Positions 6,923 through 14,926 of a stretch of 35,352 bases of DNA are shown here, piece after piece. The notes under the pieces are model-generated. The model ran no database searches, had not been told where the DNA came from, and was given only the letters and a program-made list of their open reading frames with translations. This DNA comes from a virus: positions 1 to 35,352 of the IMG/VR virus record IMGVR_UViG_3300045738_000731. The stretch is one strand, 5' to 3'. How positions within the stretch are numbered: the first letter of the stretch is position 1; each line of letters begins with the position of its first letter. A program made the position numbers and the translations under genes.

Positions 6923-8883
6923 TAGCTCATCCCCAGCTTAGTCCTGAGTTGTCGCCGCATTTCCATAACCGTATTAGTCTCCTGATCATCGGCAAGATCA
7001 AGGAGCATTCTCTCTGCTTCAAGCCGAGTAAATGATCCTATATCTTGTTCGATAGCCCTGGAGATCGCGCCATCGGTCGTGAGCACATCGTAGTCCTCGG
7101 GCCGAACCAGTAGATGTGCCATCGCTATAGTATCAGCGCCACCTTCCTCGGTGAACGTCCACGGGTTATCGAAATTGATGAACGACCGCTGATTGGCCGG
7201 ATTATCGTACCAATCCGACATCCTATTCTTCATCGCAGCCGTTCGCTGGACCTCACGCTTTAGACGCTCGATACGAATCTTATTCATTTCCTCGGGCAAT
7301 CTCATGTTGTACGATGCGGCCACCAGCCGCTCGCCCTCTTTCTGAGTGAACTGCGCCCCGAGTGTCTCCCTGAGAGATTCGTAGACAACGCCCGAGATGA
7401 GATCCCTGGCGTTGGTGGCTTCGATGTTAAGGAGCTCGAACAGTGTCTCCGGAAGTATCCAATCCATCACCCCAACAGCACCACCCGTAATTGCTCCTGG
7501 CTCATCCAGTGCCGCAAGAATATCAGTGAACTTCTCAAGCTGGCTTGTGAATGCCGTCTCGCCACCCGAGTTCCAATCGTAGACCTCGAGGACGAGTCTG
7601 CTATTCATCTCCTTTTCTGCATCAGATGCGAAATAGCCGCCGGCAGAAGTGGGCATACCCGTCTGTAGCGACATCACAAGCATCTGAGCCGCATTCATCG
7701 GCATCCCAGGCACCCAGTCGGGATCTCCTAGAGCGTAGATGCGATCCTCGATCCGTTCAGTATTGCCCTTCGCGGTGCGGGTCAGGGTGGAGCTCCAGAA
7801 CCTTTCGGCATCTTCCACCTTAATAGGATCTCCAGCCGCCTCCCTAAGCATGTTTTGGTAGTATTCCCAGTTTTGTCGATCTACACCGCCAGCAGCCCCA
7901 CCACCCTGCTGTGCGGTATACTGATCTTCCAGGATCTTTAGGGCTGTTGCTTTGGGGAGATTGTTAAAACTAGCCCGAGTCTTTGGATCAGTGATCTCTA
8001 AAAGATCCATTAGGCCCTCAATCGACAGTTCCTGGGATGTGACTTCCCGGGCACCCGTCAATCGGGCCTCAAGCTGCCCCGTGATGACCCTATAGCCCTC
8101 TACGGTCCTAGCCATCTCGAGGGCTCTGGCTCTCTCTGCCGGATCGGTTATCCCTACCTGATCTAGCATGGCGGTCACTGTGCTCACGCGGCCCGTCAAT
8201 CCGGTAGTCGCAGTTTGAGCCGTCTGTTGCCTTGCGGCCTCACTGGTCTGGAACCGAGCTCGCTCGGCTGCGAAGCCCTTGAGCCCCGTCCCTAATGAGC
8301 CGCCGAAGGTCGCGCCAGGGCGTCCAGCCGCTTCCATCATCGCGCCGCCGGCGCCGATCATGGCCTGTCCCATCCCCGGTCCCGTCAGATAGTCCTTGAC
8401 CCCGAAACCGCCGCCATCGCCAACATCGGTTCTGTCCTGTGGTACGCTAGCACCGGGCATTAACGAGTATCCCCCGGGAGCTAATGGGTTGGGATACACT
8501 TGCTGTGGAGGCCGATCGGTCATTGGTGGGCCTTGGGCAACCTCTTCTACGAATCCTTGGCTTCTAGGCCGCAGAGATGAGATCACTGACGCTACCGAGG
8601 GGGTAGCTGACGGACGGGCACTAGACTGCATCGTCCCGGGCGTAGGCGCACCCGGGATGCGTGATTGTGGTTCTGCATAGGTGCCGCTTGCCGCTCGAGT
8701 TCGTTGACCAGCGGCCTGACGTTCACGCCAGCCTGGGGATCTAAGCCGATCGGTGAACGAACCCGTGGCGTCGAGCAACGGCAATGACGCCGTTAGCCGG
8801 CCACCGCTCCGGAGTTGGTTGAGCCACTCTTGACCGGGGTTGCCGGGACGGTACTGCCTGGGATCGATCGGCATAAATGGCAT
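6922..8883 (-). CDS. Large internal-virion-like protein (653 aa)
   Basis: A 653-aa product whose ATG overlaps the previous stop (TGATG). The first 180 residues are Pro/Gly/Ser-rich and probably disordered; a Gly/Ala/Met-rich segment follows (GPGMGQAMIGAGGAMMEAAG), then long charged helices to the C terminus. It begins MPFM like the upstream 1106-aa protein, but the similarity does not extend. No enzymatic motif (for example lytic transglycosylase) is visible. By position among large genes after the tail nozzle it is probably an ejected or internal virion protein; this is inference. Confidence 0.7.
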   Translation of the reverse strand: MPFMPIDPRQYRPGNPGQEWLNQLRSGGRLTASLPLLDATGSFTDRLRSPGWRERQAAGQRTRAASGTYAEPQSRIPGAPTPGTMQSSARPSATPSVASVISSLRPRSQGFVEEVAQGPPMTDRPPQQVYPNPLAPGGYSLMPGASVPQDRTDVGDGGGFGVKDYLTGPGMGQAMIGAGGAMMEAAGRPGATFGGSLGTGLKGFAAERARFQTSEAARQQTAQTATTGLTGRVSTVTAMLDQVGITDPAERARALEMARTVEGYRVITGQLEARLTGAREVTSQELSIEGLMDLLEITDPKTRASFNNLPKATALKILEDQYTAQQGGGAAGGVDRQNWEYYQNMLREAAGDPIKVEDAERFWSSTLTRTAKGNTERIEDRIYALGDPDWVPGMPMNAAQMLVMSLQTGMPTSAGGYFASDAEKEMNSRLVLEVYDWNSGGETAFTSQLEKFTDILAALDEPGAITGGAVGVMDWILPETLFELLNIEATNARDLISGVVYESLRETLGAQFTQKEGERLVAASYNMRLPEEMNKIRIERLKREVQRTAAMKNRMSDWYDNPANQRSFINFDNPWTFTEEGGADTIAMAHLLVRPEDYDVLTTDGAISRAIEQDIGSFTRLEAERMLLDLADDQETNTVMEMRRQLRTKLGMS

Positions 8884-11800
8884 CAGACGGATTCCATCTG
8901 AATGTCGATTGCATCGTAATTAACGAGCAGGACACCATCTCGGGCGATGACCGCATCGGGTCGTGTCCTCGCAACCTCATGCGCCATGACGCCCCTGTAG
9001 CGTGTCGGCATATCCAAGTAGTTGAACTCATAAATATTGAAACCATTTTTGTTGCCAACGAGTTCGATATTCTCTTTAAGCCTTATATCGGAAGTCTTCG
9101 AGGTTTTGTAGATATCGGCTGCTATACCAGCCGCCGACAGCAACCCACCGCCGATTTGGCCGGCAGTGCTCGGCTTCCGTCCGTACTGCCACTGCTGTGC
9201 TCCCGGCATGAGCGACTGCGTCAGCGCGAGCGATTCCGCGCCGCCCTGTTGACCGCGCAACCACTGCTCATAATCCCAGGCCATCTGTTGACGGCGTGCC
9301 TGTTCCTGCTGGGCGCCCATGCCGGCAAGCTGCCCAGCAGCGCCGAAGGTCGCACCTTGTCTCATGCCGCCGATATCAGCCAACTGCTGGGCTGCGGCCA
9401 TCTGCTGCTGTCTGAACTGCGCTTGTGCGTCCATGCCCATGCCACCAGCCTGGAGGCCCATCTCCGAAAGACGTTGACGGCGTACAGCCTCCAATTGAAC
9501 TTGCTGACCAGCAGCCCCCGCACCGAGGCGTTGGGCCTGGCTCGCCACATCGATCTGTGCCTGAGCTCCTTGTGCGCGTCTAGCCGCTTCGAGTGCTGCC
9601 GCCTGATTCCCTGACGCTAATGCTGCTTGCTGATCGGCACGAGCGGCGGCGAGCGCGTTGGAAGCAGTAGCCATAGCGGCTTGTTGCCCTAACTGTTGCT
9701 GTTGCATGAACGCTTCGGCACCCAACCCTTGAGTAGCCTGTTCACGCTGAATATCCAACTCAGTCTGTCGGATAGCCGCTTGCTGACCAAAGCCAGCCTG
9801 TTGCATTCCGGCCTGTAGGCCAAGTTGTTGAGTCTGTTGCTGGCGCTGGAGGTTGAGTTCGGCTTGACGCATCTGTCTGGCCGACTCGATCTGCTGCGTC
9901 TGCGATCCGCTAGTGAGGGCAGTCGCTTGGTTGGCGCGAGCAGCCTCCATATCCAACTCAGCTTGACGTATATTCGCCTGTTGCCCCAACTGCTGTGCTT
10001 GCATTCCACCTTGGAATCCTAACTGCTGAGTCTGCATCGCTGCTTGCGTCCCCAACTGCTGACCGGCCAACACAGCCTGTTGGGCACGGGCGGCATCCGA
10101 TTCCCTGCGCTGCGCCTCAAGGGCCTGGCCGGCGAGGCCCGTCTGAGCACCTAGTTGTTGGGTTTGTAATCCGGCTTGCTGACGCCGTGCGACATCCTGC
10201 GACATCAATTCAGCAGCACGTTCATAGCCGGCCCCTCGGATCTGGGCGATATTGCGTTCCTGCGCCTCGATCAAGCCAGCCTCTTCGACAGTCCCTCGAG
10301 CTCCGAACGCACCAACCTGTGCCTGACGCGCCTTTTCGCGGTTGAGGGCAATCTCGTAATCTTGTCTCGCTTGTGTGACCGCCGCCTCGGTTCCGGCCAC
10401 ATTCATGTAATCTTGAATCGCGGGACCACCTAGGAATGAGGCACCCCCAAACTCACCGGCAGCTACGCCACCGACGGCTTCGGTTGCCTGACCCGTCACG
10501 GGATCAATTGTGACCGCATCTGGCGTCATAACGTCGGTGAGTTCGCCAGTAACCGGATCCCTGAATTGCCCAAGTCCTGGGATATCGCCACCTGTGATCC
10601 GTTCAGCTACAGCAGCGGGGGTGTATGTGTCGGTTAGCGGATCGTATACCTGACCGGGCCTTTCCGCCTGACCGATCTGGGAGAGTGCGCGTTGCTCCTC
10701 TGTCAGAGCCACCCCATCCTCACCATACGCAGTGGTCCCGTAACCCGTCTGCTCCGATATGAGTCTCTGCGTGACAGCCGGTACATCACCAATCGGGAAG
10801 CCCGTTTCTGGATCAACGCGAGGTTCGCCCGTGGCAGGATCGATAGAGCCAAACGTGAACGGATCCCGTTCCGTTACACCGAACGGCGTGGCCCTGACAC
10901 CATCTGTAACTTCACCTCGAATCGCGTCATAACTAGGACGGTAGCCGGTTCCCGGTATTGGCAACCCTGTTGCTGGGTCGATAGTCGGTCCTTCAAGCTC
11001 CACGCCAGACCACCCGAAACCCTCTATCGGCACCAAGTTGCCGGTCGCATCTCGCTCAAATCCCGGTGTCTCACCAATTCCTGCCTGGGCCTGTTCTCGC
11101 CAGCCAGCGGGTGTCACTACACCAGTAACCGGATCAGTCCGTTCGGGCAGGAACCTGTCGTACCCAAGCGTACTTGGCCCGCCTTCTTCCAGCATTCTGC
11201 GGGTTGCGAGCCTACCCATCTCCATCTCGCCAATACCGACAGCGGGCGAACCCGCCTCATCTCCCGGCCCTAGAAGTCCTACACGGGCAGGCACCCTAAT
11301 GGGTGCGCCCATACCTCCTCGTCCCTGAACATATCCACGGGTAGGCATCCTAATGGGTTCGCCCGGCTCTTGTAACCGAGGCGGTATATATCGGCCATCA
11401 GGGACTTGCTGCTGCCACTGCCGCTGTCCCCGCGCTATCTGTTCCTGCATCAACCCATACGTCTGCTGTTCCTGGGGTGCGGCTTGCAGCCCCATTTGTT
11501 GCTCGAAGGGAGCCGTCGGTGTAAATGGGGATCGAGCCAACTGAACGCCGGCACCGAACGTGGCACCTTTGTTAGAACCCCAAGGATCATCGTCATAAGG
11601 ATCATCGCCCCAAGGATCATCGTCATAAGGATCATAATAGGGGGTCGGCGATGTATATGGGGATGGAGTGTCCCAAGGATCATCGCTATAAAAATCATCG
11701 TCATAACCTTTGTCGCTGTATCGAGTAGGCGGTATATATCGGCCATCTCGAAACTGCTCGCGTCCCACAGCATCCGGTCCCTTCGGCATATAACTCCATC

Positions 11801-12203
11801 CTGGCGATGGAGCTGCCTCTGTCGGGCGCTGATAATCGGTAAAGCCGAGGTTCTGGACCGCATCCGTTGGGTCATTCGGGTCAGTCCAACCCGCGCCATA
11901 TGCACCGGGACCGAGAATTTGGTTGGTCAGGTATTGCTGACCGCGCTGGGACATCGCCCCCATACCAGGCATCGCCGCCGCACCACCGTACTGGCTCTGG
12001 AAGGGATCGGTGGCAGCATATTGCTCGGCCTGGTTCCACAGGTGCATCTGGCGCTCACGGGTAGGCTGACCCAACTGCCACATCTGTTGCGCTTGGAGAT
12101 CGCTATCGTCATCGCCATCGCCACCGCCACCAGCGAGCTTGCTACCAGCCCAAGCTGCCGCTGCTGTGCCAATATAAGGTAGTGCCGGGGCCATAAAGGG
12201 CAT
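8883..12203 (-). CDS. Giant virion protein with Gln/Ala repeats and C-terminal S74-type domain (1106 aa)
   Basis: The 1106-aa product has a distinct layout. Residues 1-20 are hydrophobic (a possible membrane insert), followed by Asp/Tyr/Pro repeats (DDDPWGDD, DDDPWGS, near 170-210), then a Pro/Gly/Thr-rich part with repeated TGEP, TGLPIPGTG and DPVTG units (about 350-620). Next is a long Gln/Ala helix with QQLGQQA-type heptad-like repeats (about 640-980), and at the end a domain SDIRLKENIELV, GFNIYEFNYLD, RGVMAHEV, PDAV, VNYDAI, which matches the S74 intramolecular chaperone/peptidase fold (endosialidase type). S74 domains usually cap trimeric fibres and self-cleave, so this protein may form a trimeric coiled-coil fibre or ejection conduit. 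Start at 12203 has GGAG six bases upstream. Confidence 0.75.
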   Translation of the reverse strand: MPFMAPALPYIGTAAAAWAGSKLAGGGGDGDDDSDLQAQQMWQLGQPTRERQMHLWNQAEQYAATDPFQSQYGGAAAMPGMGAMSQRGQQYLTNQILGPGAYGAGWTDPNDPTDAVQNLGFTDYQRPTEAAPSPGWSYMPKGPDAVGREQFRDGRYIPPTRYSDKGYDDDFYSDDPWDTPSPYTSPTPYYDPYDDDPWGDDPYDDDPWGSNKGATFGAGVQLARSPFTPTAPFEQQMGLQAAPQEQQTYGLMQEQIARGQRQWQQQVPDGRYIPPRLQEPGEPIRMPTRGYVQGRGGMGAPIRVPARVGLLGPGDEAGSPAVGIGEMEMGRLATRRMLEEGGPSTLGYDRFLPERTDPVTGVVTPAGWREQAQAGIGETPGFERDATGNLVPIEGFGWSGVELEGPTIDPATGLPIPGTGYRPSYDAIRGEVTDGVRATPFGVTERDPFTFGSIDPATGEPRVDPETGFPIGDVPAVTQRLISEQTGYGTTAYGEDGVALTEEQRALSQIGQAERPGQVYDPLTDTYTPAAVAERITGGDIPGLGQFRDPVTGELTDVMTPDAVTIDPVTGQATEAVGGVAAGEFGGASFLGGPAIQDYMNVAGTEAAVTQARQDYEIALNREKARQAQVGAFGARGTVEEAGLIEAQERNIAQIRGAGYERAAELMSQDVARRQQAGLQTQQLGAQTGLAGQALEAQRRESDAARAQQAVLAGQQLGTQAAMQTQQLGFQGGMQAQQLGQQANIRQAELDMEAARANQATALTSGSQTQQIESARQMRQAELNLQRQQQTQQLGLQAGMQQAGFGQQAAIRQTELDIQREQATQGLGAEAFMQQQQLGQQAAMATASNALAAARADQQAALASGNQAAALEAARRAQGAQAQIDVASQAQRLGAGAAGQQVQLEAVRRQRLSEMGLQAGGMGMDAQAQFRQQQMAAAQQLADIGGMRQGATFGAAGQLAGMGAQQEQARRQQMAWDYEQWLRGQQGGAESLALTQSLMPGAQQWQYGRKPSTAGQIGGGLLSAAGIAADIYKTSKTSDIRLKENIELVGNKNGFNIYEFNYLDMPTRYRGVMAHEVARTRPDAVIARDGVLLVNYDAIDIQMESV
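11379..11750. repeat. Short direct repeats inside the 1106-aa gene
   Basis: A 21-base sequence starting AGGCGGTATATATCGGCC occurs exactly at 11379-11399 and 11727-11747 and encodes DGRYIPP twice. Between them, 11579-11640 holds tandem copies of CCAAGGATCATCGTCATAAG-like units encoding DDDPWG/DDPYDDDPWG. These are coding repeats likely made by slippage or unequal recombination. Confidence 0.7.
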
Positions 12204-12204
12204 C

Positions 12205-12594
12205 TTAGTCTCCTATGTCCTTGGTCAGCAGGGCGCCTCGGTGTGCAAACCCATAAGGCTTAAGCACTTTCTCCCAGCCACGACGACCTCCAACCATAAT
12301 CTCTGTACAATCGAGCTCCCGGGCGTGGAACTCAGCAGCCTCGAGAACACCCTCTATGTTCGACGCCATCTCGCCACCATACAGCCAAATTATCAGAACG
12401 CGCTTCTGCGGATACTCGCCCAATTTGAATACGGCGGCTCCATCCTGTACCGGATAGAACTGCGCGAATCCCCCTTCCACCTCCTCAAGTACATCATCAA
12501 TCGAATGGAGTCCCGTATGAGCCAGCGCATCGACCAAGAACGGCTTGCTGCGTTCCCACGCCTCGGTGAATCCGTTGTGCTCAGTAGACTTCAT
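12205..12594 (-). CDS. GNAT-fold-like phage protein (129 aa)
   Basis: The 129-aa product has the pattern of small phage proteins related to the acyl-CoA N-acyltransferase fold: a strand pair around GAAVFKLGEYPQKRVLIIWLYGG (about 52-74), a helix NIEGVLEAAEFHARELDCTE (about 79-98), and IMVGGRRGWEKVLKPYGFAH near the C terminus. The classical acetyl-CoA loop (Q/RxxGxG/A) is not obvious, so catalytic activity is doubtful. Such genes often sit within phage virion modules. Its ATG overlaps the preceding gene's stop. Confidence 0.65.
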   Translation of the reverse strand: MKSTEHNGFTEAWERSKPFLVDALAHTGLHSIDDVLEEVEGGFAQFYPVQDGAAVFKLGEYPQKRVLIIWLYGGEMASNIEGVLEAAEFHARELDCTEIMVGGRRGWEKVLKPYGFAHRGALLTKDIGD

Positions 12595-12836
12595 GTTATC
12601 TCAGTCGTCCCCACAACCCCTGCATTGGATACCGTGATGATCCAGCGGGTGCCATCGGGACTCGGTATAATCAGCCGCTCGTTGTTCGCAAGATCGACAT
12701 CCACAAAGTGCTTGAAATTGCTTCTGTCGGCTTCTTCCTGTGCGATGTTGTTAAATATTTCTGCCTGGCGATCGTACTCCTCGCGTGGCTCCGGAAGACG
12801 CAGACGCTTTACCCCTGACGGCGCGGAAATGGTCAT
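12591..12836 (-). CDS. Hypothetical virion-module protein (81 aa)
   Basis: An 81-aa product translationally coupled to both neighbours (ATGA overlaps). An N-terminal charged helix (REEYDRQAEIFNNIAQEEAD) is followed by a short beta region with PSPDGTRWIITVSNAGVVGT, resembling the strand-turn-strand end of small proteins found after podoviral tail genes. Function unknown; a structural or assembly role is likely from position. Confidence 0.7.
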   Translation of the reverse strand: MTISAPSGVKRLRLPEPREEYDRQAEIFNNIAQEEADRSNFKHFVDVDLANNERLIIPSPDGTRWIITVSNAGVVGTTEIT

Positions 12837-14377
12837 CGTCTACCTCCCGGCTGCATCTCGAGGCGTGGGATGCCGAGATTCCATGCGGCACTGGAATCGG
12901 AAGTAACTTTCATGCGGCAAGTGCGCCCCGTAAACCGCACTGAGGTGGGCGCTGCCATCGTGAATGGCCCGTGCGTGGTGTCAGAATCGGTTGGGTACAA
13001 TCTAGTATAGAAGGTCGTGGTGATATCACCCAACGCGGTTACATCGGGGATCAAGCTCGTAGCCGACAACACTCTGTCTCCGTCACCAAGCTGGATCGGG
13101 CCGGATTCTACATACGGCACGATTGCGTCTTCGCCTACATCGGCATAAGTGTTGCCGACCTCATGCTCGTAAGGGTTGCCAGCCGCATCGAACAGGATCG
13201 GTTGCAAGAAGATGCCGCGACTCATAACGCCCGTTCGCGCCAACGTGCCGACCGCCCAATGCTTTTCAAGGTAGTTGTAGCTGATGTAGGCATCGACTTC
13301 GGTCGTATCGCCGGGATAGAACCAGACGATCTCGTTGAATAGCGTGTTATGCCATGCGACAACCTTGGATGCCTGTGCCGGATTCATCTCAGCCACCAAG
13401 AAGCTCTCGACATCGCACGGGATCGGGCGCACATAGCCGTCGAACATGAAAAAGCCCTGCGCCGAACGCCCCATCCAATAGGCTGTCGGGCCCGCAACGG
13501 CGACGGCGTTGATGCAGACGGGGCCACAAGCCTCGCCTACCCGGTCGAACGCATACGCATACGGCAACCCAACATAGGTCGCGGTGTGCGCGTCAATCGT
13601 CGTGAAGATCAGCAACTTGTCACGAACCTTGACCGCGCCCAGGAGGTCGCCTTCAGTCTCTAGGATGTGATCACCGGCTTGGTTGGTCGCTGTGGCCGTC
13701 CAATCGGTATTGTCCTCTGAATCCGACCAGAAGATCCTGCGCCTGTCGCGGTCGGCTTCGGCCCCACCGGACGGTACGCCGCCGAACACCATCTGAATTC
13801 TTTCGGATGTCACCGCTGTCGCGATAGCGAATTGTGGTGAATTGGCTACTCGAGCCGCTACAGCGGATGTAGGTGTTCCACCGCTCGCGTCCCACTGATA
13901 GACATCGCCATCATCGGGGGTGCAACCGACGAGATCCTCGCCCCACAGGTCGAGGGACCAGATCGTTGCCGGTTCCGGTATGCCCAGATCGGGCCGAGGG
14001 TCGCCGAAACTCGATTGCCCATAAACACCGTTGCCGTACCCGATATTCGGATCAGCGTCCTCGCGGCCAGCCGTGAATCCTACAGGTGTGATGTTGAACA
14101 GAGACGCGGCATGATCGTAGACGTAGAGATTCGCGTAGGTGCCGACAGCGATCCAACGCCGGAACGTGTTGTCCATCCACGGAAGCGTGGTTCTGGGCAC
14201 ATTCGTTATCGCAGTCGTACCAGTACCCCAAGTGCGCCAACCGCCGATAGGGCCTAACGCGCCCACACTCCAACGCATCAGATCGGCGTCAAACCAGCGG
14301 CCTTGCGCCTGATAGAGCGTACCGTTCTTCCAAACGCCAGGCTCGAAACGGAGCGAAACGTACTGCGGAGGAGGCAT
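12833..14377 (-). CDS. P22 gp10-like tail nozzle / DNA stabilisation protein
   Basis: A 514-aa product, almost all beta strand, with repeated aromatic-glycine blades (for example WIAVGTYANLYVYDH, IWSLDLWGEDLVGCTPDDGD, IFWSDSEDNTDW, GFFMFDGYV, AWHNTLFNEIVWFYPG). This is the pattern of the beta-propeller packaged-DNA stabilisation proteins (P22 gp10, Sf6 and SU10 nozzle). These close the connector and form the short tail below the adaptor. Its place after the fibre gene and before the ejection proteins fits. The start overlaps the previous stop (TGATG). Assignment is by blade pattern and synteny. Confidence 0.72.
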   Translation of the reverse strand: MPPPQYVSLRFEPGVWKNGTLYQAQGRWFDADLMRWSVGALGPIGGWRTWGTGTTAITNVPRTTLPWMDNTFRRWIAVGTYANLYVYDHAASLFNITPVGFTAGREDADPNIGYGNGVYGQSSFGDPRPDLGIPEPATIWSLDLWGEDLVGCTPDDGDVYQWDASGGTPTSAVAARVANSPQFAIATAVTSERIQMVFGGVPSGGAEADRDRRRIFWSDSEDNTDWTATATNQAGDHILETEGDLLGAVKVRDKLLIFTTIDAHTATYVGLPYAYAFDRVGEACGPVCINAVAVAGPTAYWMGRSAQGFFMFDGYVRPIPCDVESFLVAEMNPAQASKVVAWHNTLFNEIVWFYPGDTTEVDAYISYNYLEKHWAVGTLARTGVMSRGIFLQPILFDAAGNPYEHEVGNTYADVGEDAIVPYVESGPIQLGDGDRVLSATSLIPDVTALGDITTTFYTRLYPTDSDTTHGPFTMAAPTSVRFTGRTCRMKVTSDSSAAWNLGIPRLEMQPGGRR

Positions 14378-14646
14378 CAGCCAGAATCGCCGTTATTGGA
14401 AGGCTTGGTAACGAAATGCTTGTTATCGCCCTCAAACTGAACCCTCACGATGTCCTTGTCGCCGAAACCACCCGCGATCAGCAGACTCTGAAGGTTCTGA
14501 CGGGCATCATGGAACCCTTGAAACGCTCTCTGGTAAATCTCGGCCTGACTATCTTCAAGCGGCTCGACCTGTTCCATCTCAACGGTCGATGTCGCGTCAC
14601 CCTGGATGATGTCACCACTGAAATCCTGACCCTCGATTACACTCAT
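14377..14646 (-). CDS. Small acidic hypothetical protein (89 aa)
   Basis: The 89-aa product starts at the ATG at 14646, where GAGGG stands four to five bases upstream and the previous gene has just ended; a longer frame to 14751 lacks such a signal. It is acidic with a central helix (EDSQAEIYQRAFQGFHDARQ) and a C-terminal beta region (IVRVQFEGDNKHFVTKP). Not recognised. It overlaps the nozzle gene start by one base. Confidence 0.65.
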   Translation of the reverse strand: MSVIEGQDFSGDIIQGDATSTVEMEQVEPLEDSQAEIYQRAFQGFHDARQNLQSLLIAGGFGDKDIVRVQFEGDNKHFVTKPSNNGDSG

Positions 14647-14647
14647 G

Positions 14648-14875
14648 TTACCCTCGCTCCTTGATGTTGATCGTTTCGACTTCGAGCGCCGTAATCCTCT
14701 CGCCATGCCCCACCTCCAATTTACCCACCTTCTCGTCCAATCTGTTAACAATACGCTCGATCTGTGCGATCGACTGCCTTGCTCCGTTCAGTCCTGATTT
14801 GACCCCCGCCCAGGCTGCACCGGCAGCGGCTGGGATCGCGAGCAGGGACAGTATTTCGCCCACGCTATCCTCCAT
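14648..14875 (-). CDS. Small protein with hydrophobic N terminus and coiled coil (75 aa)
   Basis: A 75-aa product with a weakly hydrophobic Ala-rich N-terminal segment (EILSLLAIPAAAGAAWAGVK, 7-26) followed by a helix rich in Arg, Glu and Leu (about 30-73) ending EVETINIKERG. It could be a second holin-like or a tail-associated coiled-coil protein. The ribosome site is poor, so the exact start is uncertain. Confidence 0.55.
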   Translation of the reverse strand: MEDSVGEILSLLAIPAAAGAAWAGVKSGLNGARQSIAQIERIVNRLDEKVGKLEVGHGERITALEVETINIKERG

Positions 14876-14926
14876 TCTGCCAGGGAAGTGTCATCGCTTC
14901 TGTCGTCGGCGTGATCTCTTCGGTAA

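Noticed and set aside
11406-12182. Plus-strand ORF of 258 codons opposite the 1106-aa gene
   Set aside because: Its Ile/Arg repeats mirror the DDDPWG-coding repeats on the other strand; shadow ORF.
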